From positions 1 to 64,000 of the forward strand of contig NZ_BJLY01000003.1 in NCBI RefSeq assembly GCF_006538885.1: DNA of 64,000 nucleotides, in the 5' to 3' direction. Both the position numbers and the translations under genes were made by a program. Position 1 is the stretch's first letter, and each line of letters starts with the position of its first letter. The DNA comes from Gluconobacter roseus NBRC 3990. Lineage in GTDB: Bacteria > Pseudomonadota > Alphaproteobacteria > Acetobacterales > Acetobacteraceae. Shown here in pieces: positions 18,619 to 26,251 of this stretch. The notes beneath the pieces are model-generated. The model saw only the letters and a program-made list of their open reading frames with translations, made no database searches and was not told where the DNA came from.

Positions 18619-19440
18619 GTGCCATCCGTCCCTTCGGTTCTTCTTGCAGGGTGCGGAAAGATGGGAGGCGCGCTGTTTGACGGCTGGCTCGCCTCCCCCA
18701 CCCCGCCCCGGCTCGTCGTTCTCGACCGACACCGAACCTGCTCAGGCGACGCTGTCAGCGTCGTCCGTACGGCTGCCGAAATCCCCGCTGATTTCCAGCC
18801 TGACATCATCGTTCTTGCGGTCAAGCCAGCCGTAGCCGAGATCGTGATTGATGCGATCGGCAAAGCGCTTGGCGCCCGCATGAACAACGCCGCCATTCTT
18901 TCCGTCATGGCCGGTCGAACCTGCAAGTCTCTTGCAGACGCCGCCCGGCTGAACGGCGCGGATGTTCCGGTCCTCCGCGCCATGCCCAATACCCCTTCCG
19001 CCATCGGCGCCGGGATCAGCGGTCTTTATGCCTCGGACACGGCCACGGCAGAACAGAAGACCATCTGTCACGATCTGCTGTTTGCCGTCGGAGACGTCGT
19101 TCCGGTGGAGAAGGAAGCCGATCTGTCCGTCGTCACGGCCATTTCCGGTTCAGGCCCGGCCTATGTCTTCCTTCTGGCCGAACTTCTCGAAGAGGCTGGT
19201 CAGCAGCACGGCCTGTCCCCCACCGTTGCGCGCCGTCTGGCACGCGGGACGATCTACGGGGCCGGACGCATGCTTGATGATATGCCTGACAGCGCGGAAG
19301 ACCTTCGCAAGGCCGTCACCAGTCCCAATGGCACCACAGCCGCAGCTCTGGCGGTCCTTATGAAATCCGATGCCTGGCCGGAGACTGTTCCAAAAGCTAT
19401 TGACGCTGCGACAAAACGGGCCGACGAACTCGCAGGCTGA
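18619..19440 (+). CDS. proC: pyrroline-5-carboxylate reductase ProC
   Basis: A 273-residue NAD(P)H-dependent reductase, the last step of proline synthesis. The dinucleotide motif LLAGCGKMGGAL is at residues 7-18, and the ProC signature AISGSGPAYVFLLAE followed by the LARGTIYGAG stretch is present near residues 174-215. The GTG at 18619, two bases after the YbjN stop codon, is the best start; the AGGAGAC at 18604-18610 can serve as ribosome-binding site. proA is at 5232-6488. Confidence 0.95.
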   Translation: MPSVPSVLLAGCGKMGGALFDGWLASPTPPRLVVLDRHRTCSGDAVSVVRTAAEIPADFQPDIIVLAVKPAVAEIVIDAIGKALGARMNNAAILSVMAGRTCKSLADAARLNGADVPVLRAMPNTPSAIGAGISGLYASDTATAEQKTICHDLLFAVGDVVPVEKEADLSVVTAISGSGPAYVFLLAELLEEAGQQHGLSPTVARRLARGTIYGAGRMLDDMPDSAEDLRKAVTSPNGTTAAALAVLMKSDAWPETVPKAIDAATKRADELAG

Positions 19441-19520
19441 CGGTTTCTTTATGGGAGAGAGCCTGTCGGCGAACGTCAATGCTCCCACCATAAACCAGTA
19501 GCTTTCGACAGGAGACCCGT

Positions 19521-20210
19521 ATGGACGGACGGCAGGACCCCTTTGATTCGGACGATATGGCACTGAGCGGCCCGCCGGACATGGCGCAGGAAGTTTTCGA
19601 CGCCGCCCTCCTCCAGTCTGCCCTGTCGCTTGCCGGAAGCGAGGGATGGCACCGCTTTTCCCTCGTGGATGCGGCCCGCGAAGCCGGGCTCCCCGTCGAG
19701 ACCGTGCGCAAGCGCTATCCCGTCAAGGCGCTTCTCCTGCTCCAGCTGGGCCGTCTGGCCGATGCCAGCGCGCTACGTGACGACGGAGATGGCGGCACGC
19801 TGCGTGAATATCTCTTCGGCCTGATCATGCGCCGTTTCGATATTTTCCAGGAATATCGTGAAGGCGTCCGGGCCGTTCTGCAGGCCGTGCCCTACGATCC
19901 CGCCCTTGCCGCTTTTCTGGCCGGAACCACCCTTGATTCCATGAAGTGGCTGGCGGAAGCCGCAGGGATCGACTGCACGGGCTTTGGCGGCGTGATGCGC
20001 ATTAATGCCCTGGCTGCAGTCTGGGCCCACGCTATGCGGGCCTGGGAAAAGGATGAAAGCCCCGACCTTGCTGCGACCATGGCGGCCCTCGATACCGCAC
20101 TGGACCGTGCCGAGCGTTATGGGATTCTCAAACCTTCTGCCCGGCGGAAAATGAACGAGGCCCTGAACAATACCGGCCTGCCTGATCATGATCTGGAACT
20201 GGAATCCTGA
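19521..20210 (+). CDS. COQ9 family protein (ubiquinone biosynthesis, TetR-like fold)
   Basis: A 229-residue protein with an N-terminal helix-turn-helix-like region (about residues 30-70) and the COQ9 lipid-binding C-terminal domain. The domain is recognised from EYLFGLIMRRFDIFQEYREGVRAV-type spacing, here at residues 96-118, and the later MRINALAAVWAHAMRAWEKDES. In mitochondria COQ9 presents quinone intermediates to COQ7. The acidic N-terminus and lack of a clear DNA-contact helix argue against a true TetR regulator, but that remains the alternative. It sits downstream of proC (80-base gap) and upstream of tRNA-Gln. Confidence 0.8.
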   Translation: MDGRQDPFDSDDMALSGPPDMAQEVFDAALLQSALSLAGSEGWHRFSLVDAAREAGLPVETVRKRYPVKALLLLQLGRLADASALRDDGDGGTLREYLFGLIMRRFDIFQEYREGVRAVLQAVPYDPALAAFLAGTTLDSMKWLAEAAGIDCTGFGGVMRINALAAVWAHAMRAWEKDESPDLAATMAALDTALDRAERYGILKPSARRKMNEALNNTGLPDHDLELES

Positions 20211-20258
20211 CTTCGGACTTTACGAAGGCCTCCGGTTCAGATTAGAAGGCCCAGAGCC

Positions 20259-20277
20259 TGCGCTTCTGAGAAGCGCA
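20259..20277 (+). other. perfect hairpin just 5' of tRNA-Gln
   Basis: TGCGCTTC (20259-20266) and GAAGCGCA (20270-20277) form an 8-bp stem with a TGA loop, ending five bases before the tRNA. It may end the COQ9-like transcript or guide tRNA 5' processing. No T run follows. Confidence 0.45.
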
Positions 20278-20282
20278 GCGAT

Positions 20283-20357
20283 TGGGGTGTAGCCAAGCGG
20301 TAAGGCAGCGGATTTTGATTCCGCCATGCGGAGGTTCGAATCCTCCCACCCCAGCCA
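20283..20357 (+). tRNA. tRNA-Gln (anticodon UUG)
   Basis: A full cloverleaf with genomically encoded CCA. The acceptor stem TGGGGTG pairs with CACCCCA, the anticodon stem GCGGA/TCCGC closes the loop TTTTGAT with anticodon TTG at 20315-20317, and the T arm is GGAGG-TTCGAAT-CCTCC. The anticodon reads CAA. Confidence 0.97.
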
Positions 20358-20365
20358 TTTCTCCC

Positions 20366-20635
20366 TCAGACAGCCTGCTTCAGTCCCGGACTGGCCTTGA
20401 ACCTCACGGTACGCCCGGCGGAAACTTCCACAGGTTCGCCTGTACGCGGATTGACCGCCTGACGCGCTTTGGTTTCACAGACCGTAAAAGTTCCGAAAGA
20501 TGGCAGGGTGAAGCCGCCTTCTTCCCGCAGCTCCTCGATAATGGCCTCAATCATGTCATTGACGGCCCGCTGGGCAACGACCCCGGTGCAGTTCATCGAA
20601 TCTTGAAGAACTGCGGCAAGAAAAGCTTTGCTCAT
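20366..20635 (-). CDS. HU family DNA-binding protein
   Basis: An 89-residue histone-like protein of the HU/IHF family, which bends and compacts DNA as a dimer. The beta-arm region PSFGTFTVCETKARQAVNPRTGEPVEV (described in parts: PSFGTF, then the arm tip NPRTGEPV) and the VRFKASPGLKQAV end are diagnostic. The ATG at 20635 gives a protein starting MSKAFLAAVLQ, typical for HU; 12 more in-frame codons upstream look non-coding. It is transcribed toward tRNA-Gln. The AT-rich 178 bases upstream probably hold its promoter and that of the divergent RgpF-like gene. Confidence 0.92.
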   Translation of the reverse strand: MSKAFLAAVLQDSMNCTGVVAQRAVNDMIEAIIEELREEGGFTLPSFGTFTVCETKARQAVNPRTGEPVEVSAGRTVRFKASPGLKQAV

Positions 20636-20813
20636 GAATAAAACTCCGGATTTACTCAGTGCAGGTCGCATCTTGCCGGTACAAACTCCGCTAATGCGAA
20701 CCGAAGGGTGGAGGATCTATCTCCTCGGAAAGCGTCTGTCTTTCCTATAGAACCACCCAGGAAACAACTGTATATCATAAATTTAACGTTTCTTTCTTAA
20801 AACAGGACGACCC

Positions 20814-21704
20814 GTGTCAGCTTCTGTCTGCCTATTTGCATATTACAGCACAGAAACGAAACTCCCTCACCACACACGTCATCTGCTCAGCCAGATCGCC
20901 TCATGCGGCTTTACGATTCACATCGCCGCCTCGGGCCTTTCGGAAGCTGCGGCCCAGTCCCTGAGAAACGATCTTGCAGAGGGCTCTGCCCCGGTTACTG
21001 TGACTGTCCATCCACGGCCCAATGCCGGGCTGGACTTCGGAGCATGGCAGTTCCTGCTTTCGCTGGGATGCACCGGGGACGCCGGCGAAATCCTGTTTGC
21101 CAATGACAGCGTTTTTGGCCCTCTCCTCCCGTTGCGCCCGATTGTGGAGCAGATGCGGGAGAAGGAGCTTCAGGTCTGGGGCATGGTCCGCTCGGAAGCC
21201 GTGGTGTCCCATCTGCAGTCCTGGTTCCTGTGCATGACCCGGGACGCTATGGACCATCCGGCGATCCAGCGCATTTTCAGCCAACCCTTCACCGAGATGA
21301 GCAAGGACGAAATCGTCCTGCACGGCGAGCTTGGCCTCGGACTGGCCATCACGGCCGCCGGTCTGTCCTCAGGAGCAGCCTGGAGCAATCCCCGTGGCCT
21401 TGCACGCCTGCTGGCCCTCAATCCCATGCATACCGACTGGCGCACGGTCCTGCGCTCCGGACATGCTCCCTTCATCAAGACCGAGCTTCTGCGCGATAAC
21501 CCAAGCGGAATTGCCTCCACCCATCTGTGGAGACAGGAAATCCCGGATGCGACATTTTTCAATCCGGACTGGATTGCGGCCTATCTGGCTGCAACCCCTC
21601 CGCGCAGCCGCGCCAAACGCGCAGGCTTCCGGGCCAGAGTCGTGCAAGCCCTTGCCAGTGAAGACCGCCGACACGCCCTCATGGCCCTGCTTCTGGGCCG
21701 CTAG
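20814..21704 (+). CDS. rhamnan synthesis protein F (RgpF)-like glycan protein
   Basis: A 296-residue protein of the RgpF family, which takes part in surface rhamnan or related polysaccharide synthesis and is thought to be a glycosyltransferase. The diagnostic RPNAGLDFGAWQFLL block (residues 68-82) and FANDSVFGPLLPL are present, followed by a WGMVRSE segment. The GTG start at 20814 has AGGA seven bases ahead. Its stop overlaps by four bases the stop of the convergent 891-residue glycosyltransferase gene. The neighbourhood of two other giant glycosyltransferases supports a surface glycan role. Confidence 0.8.
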   Translation: MSASVCLFAYYSTETKLPHHTRHLLSQIASCGFTIHIAASGLSEAAAQSLRNDLAEGSAPVTVTVHPRPNAGLDFGAWQFLLSLGCTGDAGEILFANDSVFGPLLPLRPIVEQMREKELQVWGMVRSEAVVSHLQSWFLCMTRDAMDHPAIQRIFSQPFTEMSKDEIVLHGELGLGLAITAAGLSSGAAWSNPRGLARLLALNPMHTDWRTVLRSGHAPFIKTELLRDNPSGIASTHLWRQEIPDATFFNPDWIAAYLAATPPRSRAKRAGFRARVVQALASEDRRHALMALLLGR

Positions 21705-24376
21705 GTTTTCTGACCGCAGGCCTGTTTCAGGAACCGGTACAGTTCATCCGCCTGCGTCTGATATGTCGGCAGACAGTCCTTTCGGGGATTACTGTAACCG
21801 TCGAAACGCCCGGGCTCATCCAGAAGCGCAGAAACAGCCTCCGCCAGCGTCTGGGACTTTCCATCCAGCGGCAGACAGGTTCCATTCACGCCATTCACCA
21901 CGTCTTCAGACTGTCCGCCCGGCGACGTCGTGACAACCCAGACATCCCGCGCCAGCGCCTCACGCACTGTCAGCCCGTAGCTTTCCTTCCATTGCGATGG
22001 AAAAAGCAGCACGTCGATCTGGTCATAGAAGTCGTCCAGTTCCGCCTGCGTATAAGCCGGTACAACCCGAAGCCGCCCACGGACCGACCAGTCTTCCGGA
22101 AAAATGGACTGAAAGCCGAGATTGAGCTTGTTATCAACCAGCACAAGCTCCCAATCGCTGCGCGATAGGGACTGCATGGCCTCTTTCAGCAGATCATATC
22201 CCTTGACGGCTTCGGTCCCCCCGACAAACCCGAACCGCAATGGCGACCCAACAGTCCGCGCCCGACGGGGACGCTCCGGCCAGCGGAATCCGTTCCGGTT
22301 GACCACGATACGGTCAGGAGAAATCCCATTGGCCAGATAGAGATCGCGATGTGCCCGTGACGGGCTGATAAGAAGTGCGGCGTCTGCCAACCCCTGATGC
22401 ATTACAACAGCCCGATCCTGAAGATGTCGCGCACCCGGGACACAGGCCTGACAGACCGACAGGTCGATGGTTGTCTGGAAGCAGTAACGTCCATCCGCGC
22501 GGACCATGAACTGCCGTTCGCACAGCCACCAGGCATCATGAAGGGTCAGAACGTACGGGACCCCCTTCTCCTGACAGACCCGCAGAAGACCTGTTCCCAG
22601 CCCCTGTGCCGCATGAACATGCACCACGTCCGGCTGAAAGGCCTCCAGAACCTCGGTAAACCGGCAAGCCATCACTGGATTATCTAGCTGGCCCAGACCG
22701 CCCTGATCGTCCGGCAGGACGGAGGCAAAAACAGTCATGCCATCCACATTGTACCGGATGTCACCGTCGGGAAGATCCGCAACAGACGGTCGGGATGTCA
22801 TGACGCCGACCTGCGCCCCTTTTTTAACCAGCTGGCGTCCCATTTCCTCAGCGATGATCGTGGCCCCGCCAAACGAACGGGGAGCGAAATAGACATTCGC
22901 CATCAGGATTTTCAGGGGCGGCTTTACCCTGTTAGTCGGAATGCCAAACAGGGCGCGCGCCTGGGTCTGTGCCATGGCCTGCGGAGCATACCGCGCCATC
23001 ACATCCACATACGCCGCATCCGCCAGCCGCCTGCGATACGCACCGTCCCGCGCCAGGGACAGAAATCCGGTTCGCCATGCCTCTGCATCCGCCGCGAGAA
23101 GACCGTTTTCACCGTTACGCATGATGGTCAGGAAGGCGGCACAGGGAGAACAGATGGCAGCGACCCGCACCACAGCCGCTTCAAGAAACTTGATGTTGCT
23201 TTTGCAGTCGTTGAACAGCGTCCGTTCCAGCGGAGCAATCGCAATATCCGTCTGCGACAGGGCCCGCAGATAGTCCGGATATGACAGTTCTGTCAGACGT
23301 TCGACCCGGTCTCCGAAACGGCTGAAAGCCGAAGAGAGCTGCAACTGCCCAATCACCCTCAGACAAAGTCGCGGTTCCTCGGCCATGGCCGCCAGCAATC
23401 CCGCCTCGGCCTGTCTGAAATCGGCATCATGGGTATTCGTCCCGGACCCATAGGACACCCAGATGCGATCTGATCCTTCATGTCCGGGCAACGATGTGGC
23501 GATCCTGAGCGTCTCTGCATCCAGGGCATTCTCAAGAACGGTCACATCTGTCAGCCCTGCATTACGCATGGCATCTGCAAGAGCCTGCGTGGATGCGATC
23601 CCATGCCCGCAGGCCAGCATGCAGCGGCGGAAGAGCACCACACCAGACATCAGCAGATCACGTTCCGCTACAGGGAGCGTGTCGATGTTTCCGTTCTGCC
23701 GGTACTCATTCTCGTCAAAGATGAGATCGTCCACCTCCCAGCGCGGCGCCAGCTTCAGCCGATGAGCTTCAGCCACCAGCTTCAGAACATCATCAAAACC
23801 CGGGACGCGATAGAAGATGACATGGGTACAAAGCTGCAGGGCCGACATGGCTTCCGCGATGTCGCGCCAGTCCACGACCTGAACCGACCAGCCCAGCGCT
23901 TTTAAGAAATCCTGCTTCTGCCAGACGCGATATTTGGCACACTGCCGAAGACTGAGCTCGGCGATGATCAGGATCTTTGGCGCCAGTCCATCCGCAGCCG
24001 CGGGAACAGGTGCCCTGTAAGGATGCTCCTGACCCGTTTCATCCTTTATGCCCGACAGGCCAGAACGCGTCCGTCGCAACCGACGAAAACGGTGAATGAC
24101 AGTCTTTTTGACGCCCGAGAGACCCTCCCGTCCCCAAAGCCGCAGGAAACGTTCCGGTAATTCGCGTACTGGTCGTCCCGAAAGAAGTTTGCCCAGCATC
24201 AGAGCCCGGACTGCTCGCAGAGGAACTGTCACACGCCAGGACAGAGATGTCTGGATCTGGGAAAGCTGGCGCAGAAGTTTCTGGTTTTCCTTCTGCAACT
24301 CCTCGGCTCTCAGGCCATGCAGCCGGGCCGCACTTCGGTAACTGTCTGTGAGGGTATCGCGCGGGTCATCCCGCAT
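21701..24376 (-). CDS. large two-domain glycosyltransferase (GT4-type C-terminal half)
   Basis: An 891-residue protein. Residues 22-40 are a short coiled coil followed by SLSWRVTVPLR, a motif often seen where bacterial glycosyltransferases meet the membrane. Residues about 130-500 form a GT-B-like module with EVDDLIF and, near residue 390, CKSNIKFLEAA. Residues about 505-880 are a second glycosyltransferase of family 4 type, starting ILMANVYFAPRSFGGA and containing VLTLHDAWWLCERQFM and, late, LLFPSQWKESYGLTVREALA, where the glutamate binds the nucleotide sugar. The product probably extends a surface glycan or glycosylates a protein. It is transcribed in the same direction as, and downstream of, the RTX-like gene. 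Confidence 0.85.
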   Translation of the reverse strand: MRDDPRDTLTDSYRSAARLHGLRAEELQKENQKLLRQLSQIQTSLSWRVTVPLRAVRALMLGKLLSGRPVRELPERFLRLWGREGLSGVKKTVIHRFRRLRRTRSGLSGIKDETGQEHPYRAPVPAAADGLAPKILIIAELSLRQCAKYRVWQKQDFLKALGWSVQVVDWRDIAEAMSALQLCTHVIFYRVPGFDDVLKLVAEAHRLKLAPRWEVDDLIFDENEYRQNGNIDTLPVAERDLLMSGVVLFRRCMLACGHGIASTQALADAMRNAGLTDVTVLENALDAETLRIATSLPGHEGSDRIWVSYGSGTNTHDADFRQAEAGLLAAMAEEPRLCLRVIGQLQLSSAFSRFGDRVERLTELSYPDYLRALSQTDIAIAPLERTLFNDCKSNIKFLEAAVVRVAAICSPCAAFLTIMRNGENGLLAADAEAWRTGFLSLARDGAYRRRLADAAYVDVMARYAPQAMAQTQARALFGIPTNRVKPPLKILMANVYFAPRSFGGATIIAEEMGRQLVKKGAQVGVMTSRPSVADLPDGDIRYNVDGMTVFASVLPDDQGGLGQLDNPVMACRFTEVLEAFQPDVVHVHAAQGLGTGLLRVCQEKGVPYVLTLHDAWWLCERQFMVRADGRYCFQTTIDLSVCQACVPGARHLQDRAVVMHQGLADAALLISPSRAHRDLYLANGISPDRIVVNRNGFRWPERPRRARTVGSPLRFGFVGGTEAVKGYDLLKEAMQSLSRSDWELVLVDNKLNLGFQSIFPEDWSVRGRLRVVPAYTQAELDDFYDQIDVLLFPSQWKESYGLTVREALARDVWVVTTSPGGQSEDVVNGVNGTCLPLDGKSQTLAEAVSALLDEPGRFDGYSNPRKDCLPTYQTQADELYRFLKQACGQKT

Positions 24377-24422
24377 TCTGTCTGGCTTTCACAAGAATGA
24401 AAAAACTGAAGCAGAAACACGA

Positions 24423-24450
24423 AGGGCCGGACCCTTGCGGATCCGGCCCT
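24423..24450 (-). terminator. hairpin downstream of the RTX-like gene
   Basis: AGGGCCGGA (24423-24431) and TCCGGCCCT (24442-24450) form a 9-bp stem with further pairing possible in the loop. On the minus strand a weak TTCGTGTTTC tail follows. It would end the RTX-like transcript before the 891-residue glycosyltransferase gene. Confidence 0.6.
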
Positions 24451-24489
24451 CCTGAACAATTCAGGTTCTGTCAGAGACAGAAGCCGTTA

Positions 24490-25869
24490 TTAGCTCAGGG
24501 TGAAGTTCGAAGCGTTCAGGTCGCTAACGCCAACGAACGTGATCTTGGAGTTGTCGGACAGCTCGATCGTGGTGTTGCCACCAGCGACCGTTGCGCTTGC
24601 CAGAACATTTGCCAGACCATTGTTGTTCTGAAGGCCATACTGATAAAGGGCCATCAGGTTACCGGCTGCGCTACCGAAGTCGGTGATCGTGTAATCACCA
24701 CCGGCAGAACCCTTGTTCAGGGCAAACAGGTTTGCAGCACCCGAGCCACCCGTAAGGGTTGCAGCGCCCGAACCACCAACCAGCGTATCAGCAGAGGAAC
24801 CGCCGATGATGGTTTCGTTGCCCGTGCCGGCGAACGCATGCAGCGTTCCGTTGGACGAAGCAGCCGAGACGGTCTCGTTGCCTTCGTTACCAACGAACAG
24901 GTTGGTAGAACTTGCAGATCCACCGACCAGCATCAGGTCAAGACCCGAAGCGCCGAACAGCGTGGACGTACCGGCGGAAACCGTCGTTGCACCCGTACCG
25001 TTCAGGAACGTCAGGGAGCCCGATGCGCTGATCGAGTTGGCCGTACCACGAACCTGCCAGATATCGGCAGAAGCCGAGATGGTGTCGTTCAGACCGCCCG
25101 AAACGGTGCTCATGGCGCCGGTCGAGAAGTACGTGCTGGAGCTGCCACCCGTGATGAGGGTGTTGTTGCCGCCCGAAACGGTGTTGTGCGACGTCGTGTC
25201 GTAAACCGTTCCGTTTGCACCCAGCGTGACCTGGGAGCTGCCACCAAGCAGAGTGACCGTATCGGTACCGGTGGTCCCGCTGATCGTGTCCTGCCCCTCG
25301 GAACGAACAACGTTCGTGCCGCTGCCGAGCTGGATGGTGTTGCTGCCTTCACCACCGCTGATGGTGTTGTTGCCGCTGGTGCCCGTAATGGTGTCGTTGC
25401 CGTCACCCGTGGCGATGTTCCAGTTTCCGGTGGAGTTGGCGCCGTTGAATGTGTTGTTGCCAACACCACCAACAAACGTACCATCCTGGTTGCCAGCCGT
25501 CAGGGACACGCCAGCGTAGTCGCCAGCAAGAACGCTGATGTTCTTTGCCGTGCTGTTGGAAAGATCCAGGCTGACAGCAGAGTTCAGCGTGTCCTGACCC
25601 GTCGTGGAATAGCTACCGACAGAAACATACTGCGTGGCGCTGTCCGCAAGGGAGTACTGACCGCCCTGGCTGATCAGGCCATGGCCGACACCGGTACCGG
25701 CATCGGAATTGCTGCCTGGAGCCATGTCGTAAGAATCAAGCCCGCCACTGCTGTGGAGGGTGGACACAGCAGTCTGATACTGCTGTGCCAGCAACTGGGT
25801 CTGCCCACCAGTGACCGTGACCGCAAAGGTCTGGCCGGAGGCGCCAACTACTGTAGTAATGTTAGCCAT
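24490..25869 (-). CDS. secreted RTX-like repeat protein (type I secretion substrate candidate)
   Basis: A 459-residue, cysteine-free, strongly acidic protein rich in Gly, Asn, Ser and Thr, with only about three Lys and two Arg. From residue 125 to 390 it consists of degenerate RTX-type beta-roll repeats such as GDGNDTITGTSGNNTISGG and GGSSADTLVGGSG. The end has the shape of a C-terminal type I secretion region: YTITDFGSAAGN, then TTIELSDNSKITFVGV and a hydrophobic NFTLS tail. There is no N-terminal signal peptide. Many Asn-x-Ser/Thr sites are present. Expression is probably high: AGGAG is well placed and codons are uniform. I infer a surface or S-layer-like protein; no ABC exporter is in the window. 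Flanking glycosyltransferases suggest it may be glycosylated. Confidence 0.75.
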   Translation of the reverse strand: MANITTVVGASGQTFAVTVTGGQTQLLAQQYQTAVSTLHSSGGLDSYDMAPGSNSDAGTGVGHGLISQGGQYSLADSATQYVSVGSYSTTGQDTLNSAVSLDLSNSTAKNISVLAGDYAGVSLTAGNQDGTFVGGVGNNTFNGANSTGNWNIATGDGNDTITGTSGNNTISGGEGSNTIQLGSGTNVVRSEGQDTISGTTGTDTVTLLGGSSQVTLGANGTVYDTTSHNTVSGGNNTLITGGSSSTYFSTGAMSTVSGGLNDTISASADIWQVRGTANSISASGSLTFLNGTGATTVSAGTSTLFGASGLDLMLVGGSASSTNLFVGNEGNETVSAASSNGTLHAFAGTGNETIIGGSSADTLVGGSGAATLTGGSGAANLFALNKGSAGGDYTITDFGSAAGNLMALYQYGLQNNNGLANVLASATVAGGNTTIELSDNSKITFVGVSDLNASNFTLS

Positions 25870-26251
25870 TACCGTGCACTCCTAAAAAGGTTGCCTCGCA
25901 CCGGCGGCCCTCGGACCACCCAAATGATCGAGCGACGAGTCTTGCATATATCAGAGCCAGATTACCAAAAGCAATCCACTTCGCAATCGATACAAGGATT
26001 CACTGTCCGCCATTCGAGGATTGAAGACGCCGTACCAACAACGAGTTCTCCGTTTTCATTATCTGGAAACGGGAAAGAGCGGATGATCCAGCTCTTCAAT
26101 CAAATCCTTTTATATCAAAAAAAGTTCCGTCAATGTTAATTTCACAAGAAATAAATATTGGCAGTATTGCCTCTGGCCACACTGGGCTGCACTGCCTTCC
26201 TTCTGAACCGCACCACCCTTCACAGATACAGCGATCCTGACAGGCCTCTTC
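25870..26251. other. divergent intergenic region between RTX-like and glycosyltransferase genes
   Basis: This 382-base stretch has no convincing gene. It becomes AT-rich from about 26030 to 26160 (runs such as TTTTATATCAAAAAAAG) and presumably holds the promoters of both divergent genes. I could not pick out reliable -35/-10 pairs. Confidence 0.6.

Noticed and set aside
20282-20641. 119-codon frame starting in tRNA-Gln and running antisense to HU
   Set aside because: It is a translation of the tRNA followed by the HU antisense strand.
24490-25869. CRISPR or tandem DNA repeat
   Set aside because: The repetition is at the protein level (degenerate beta-roll units); there are no regular identical DNA repeats with unique spacers.
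24397-26139. 580-codon open frame antisense to the RTX-like gene
   Set aside because: Its long length is due to the repetitive GC-biased repeats on the other strand; the minus-strand frame has the ribosome-binding site, repeats and secretion-type end.
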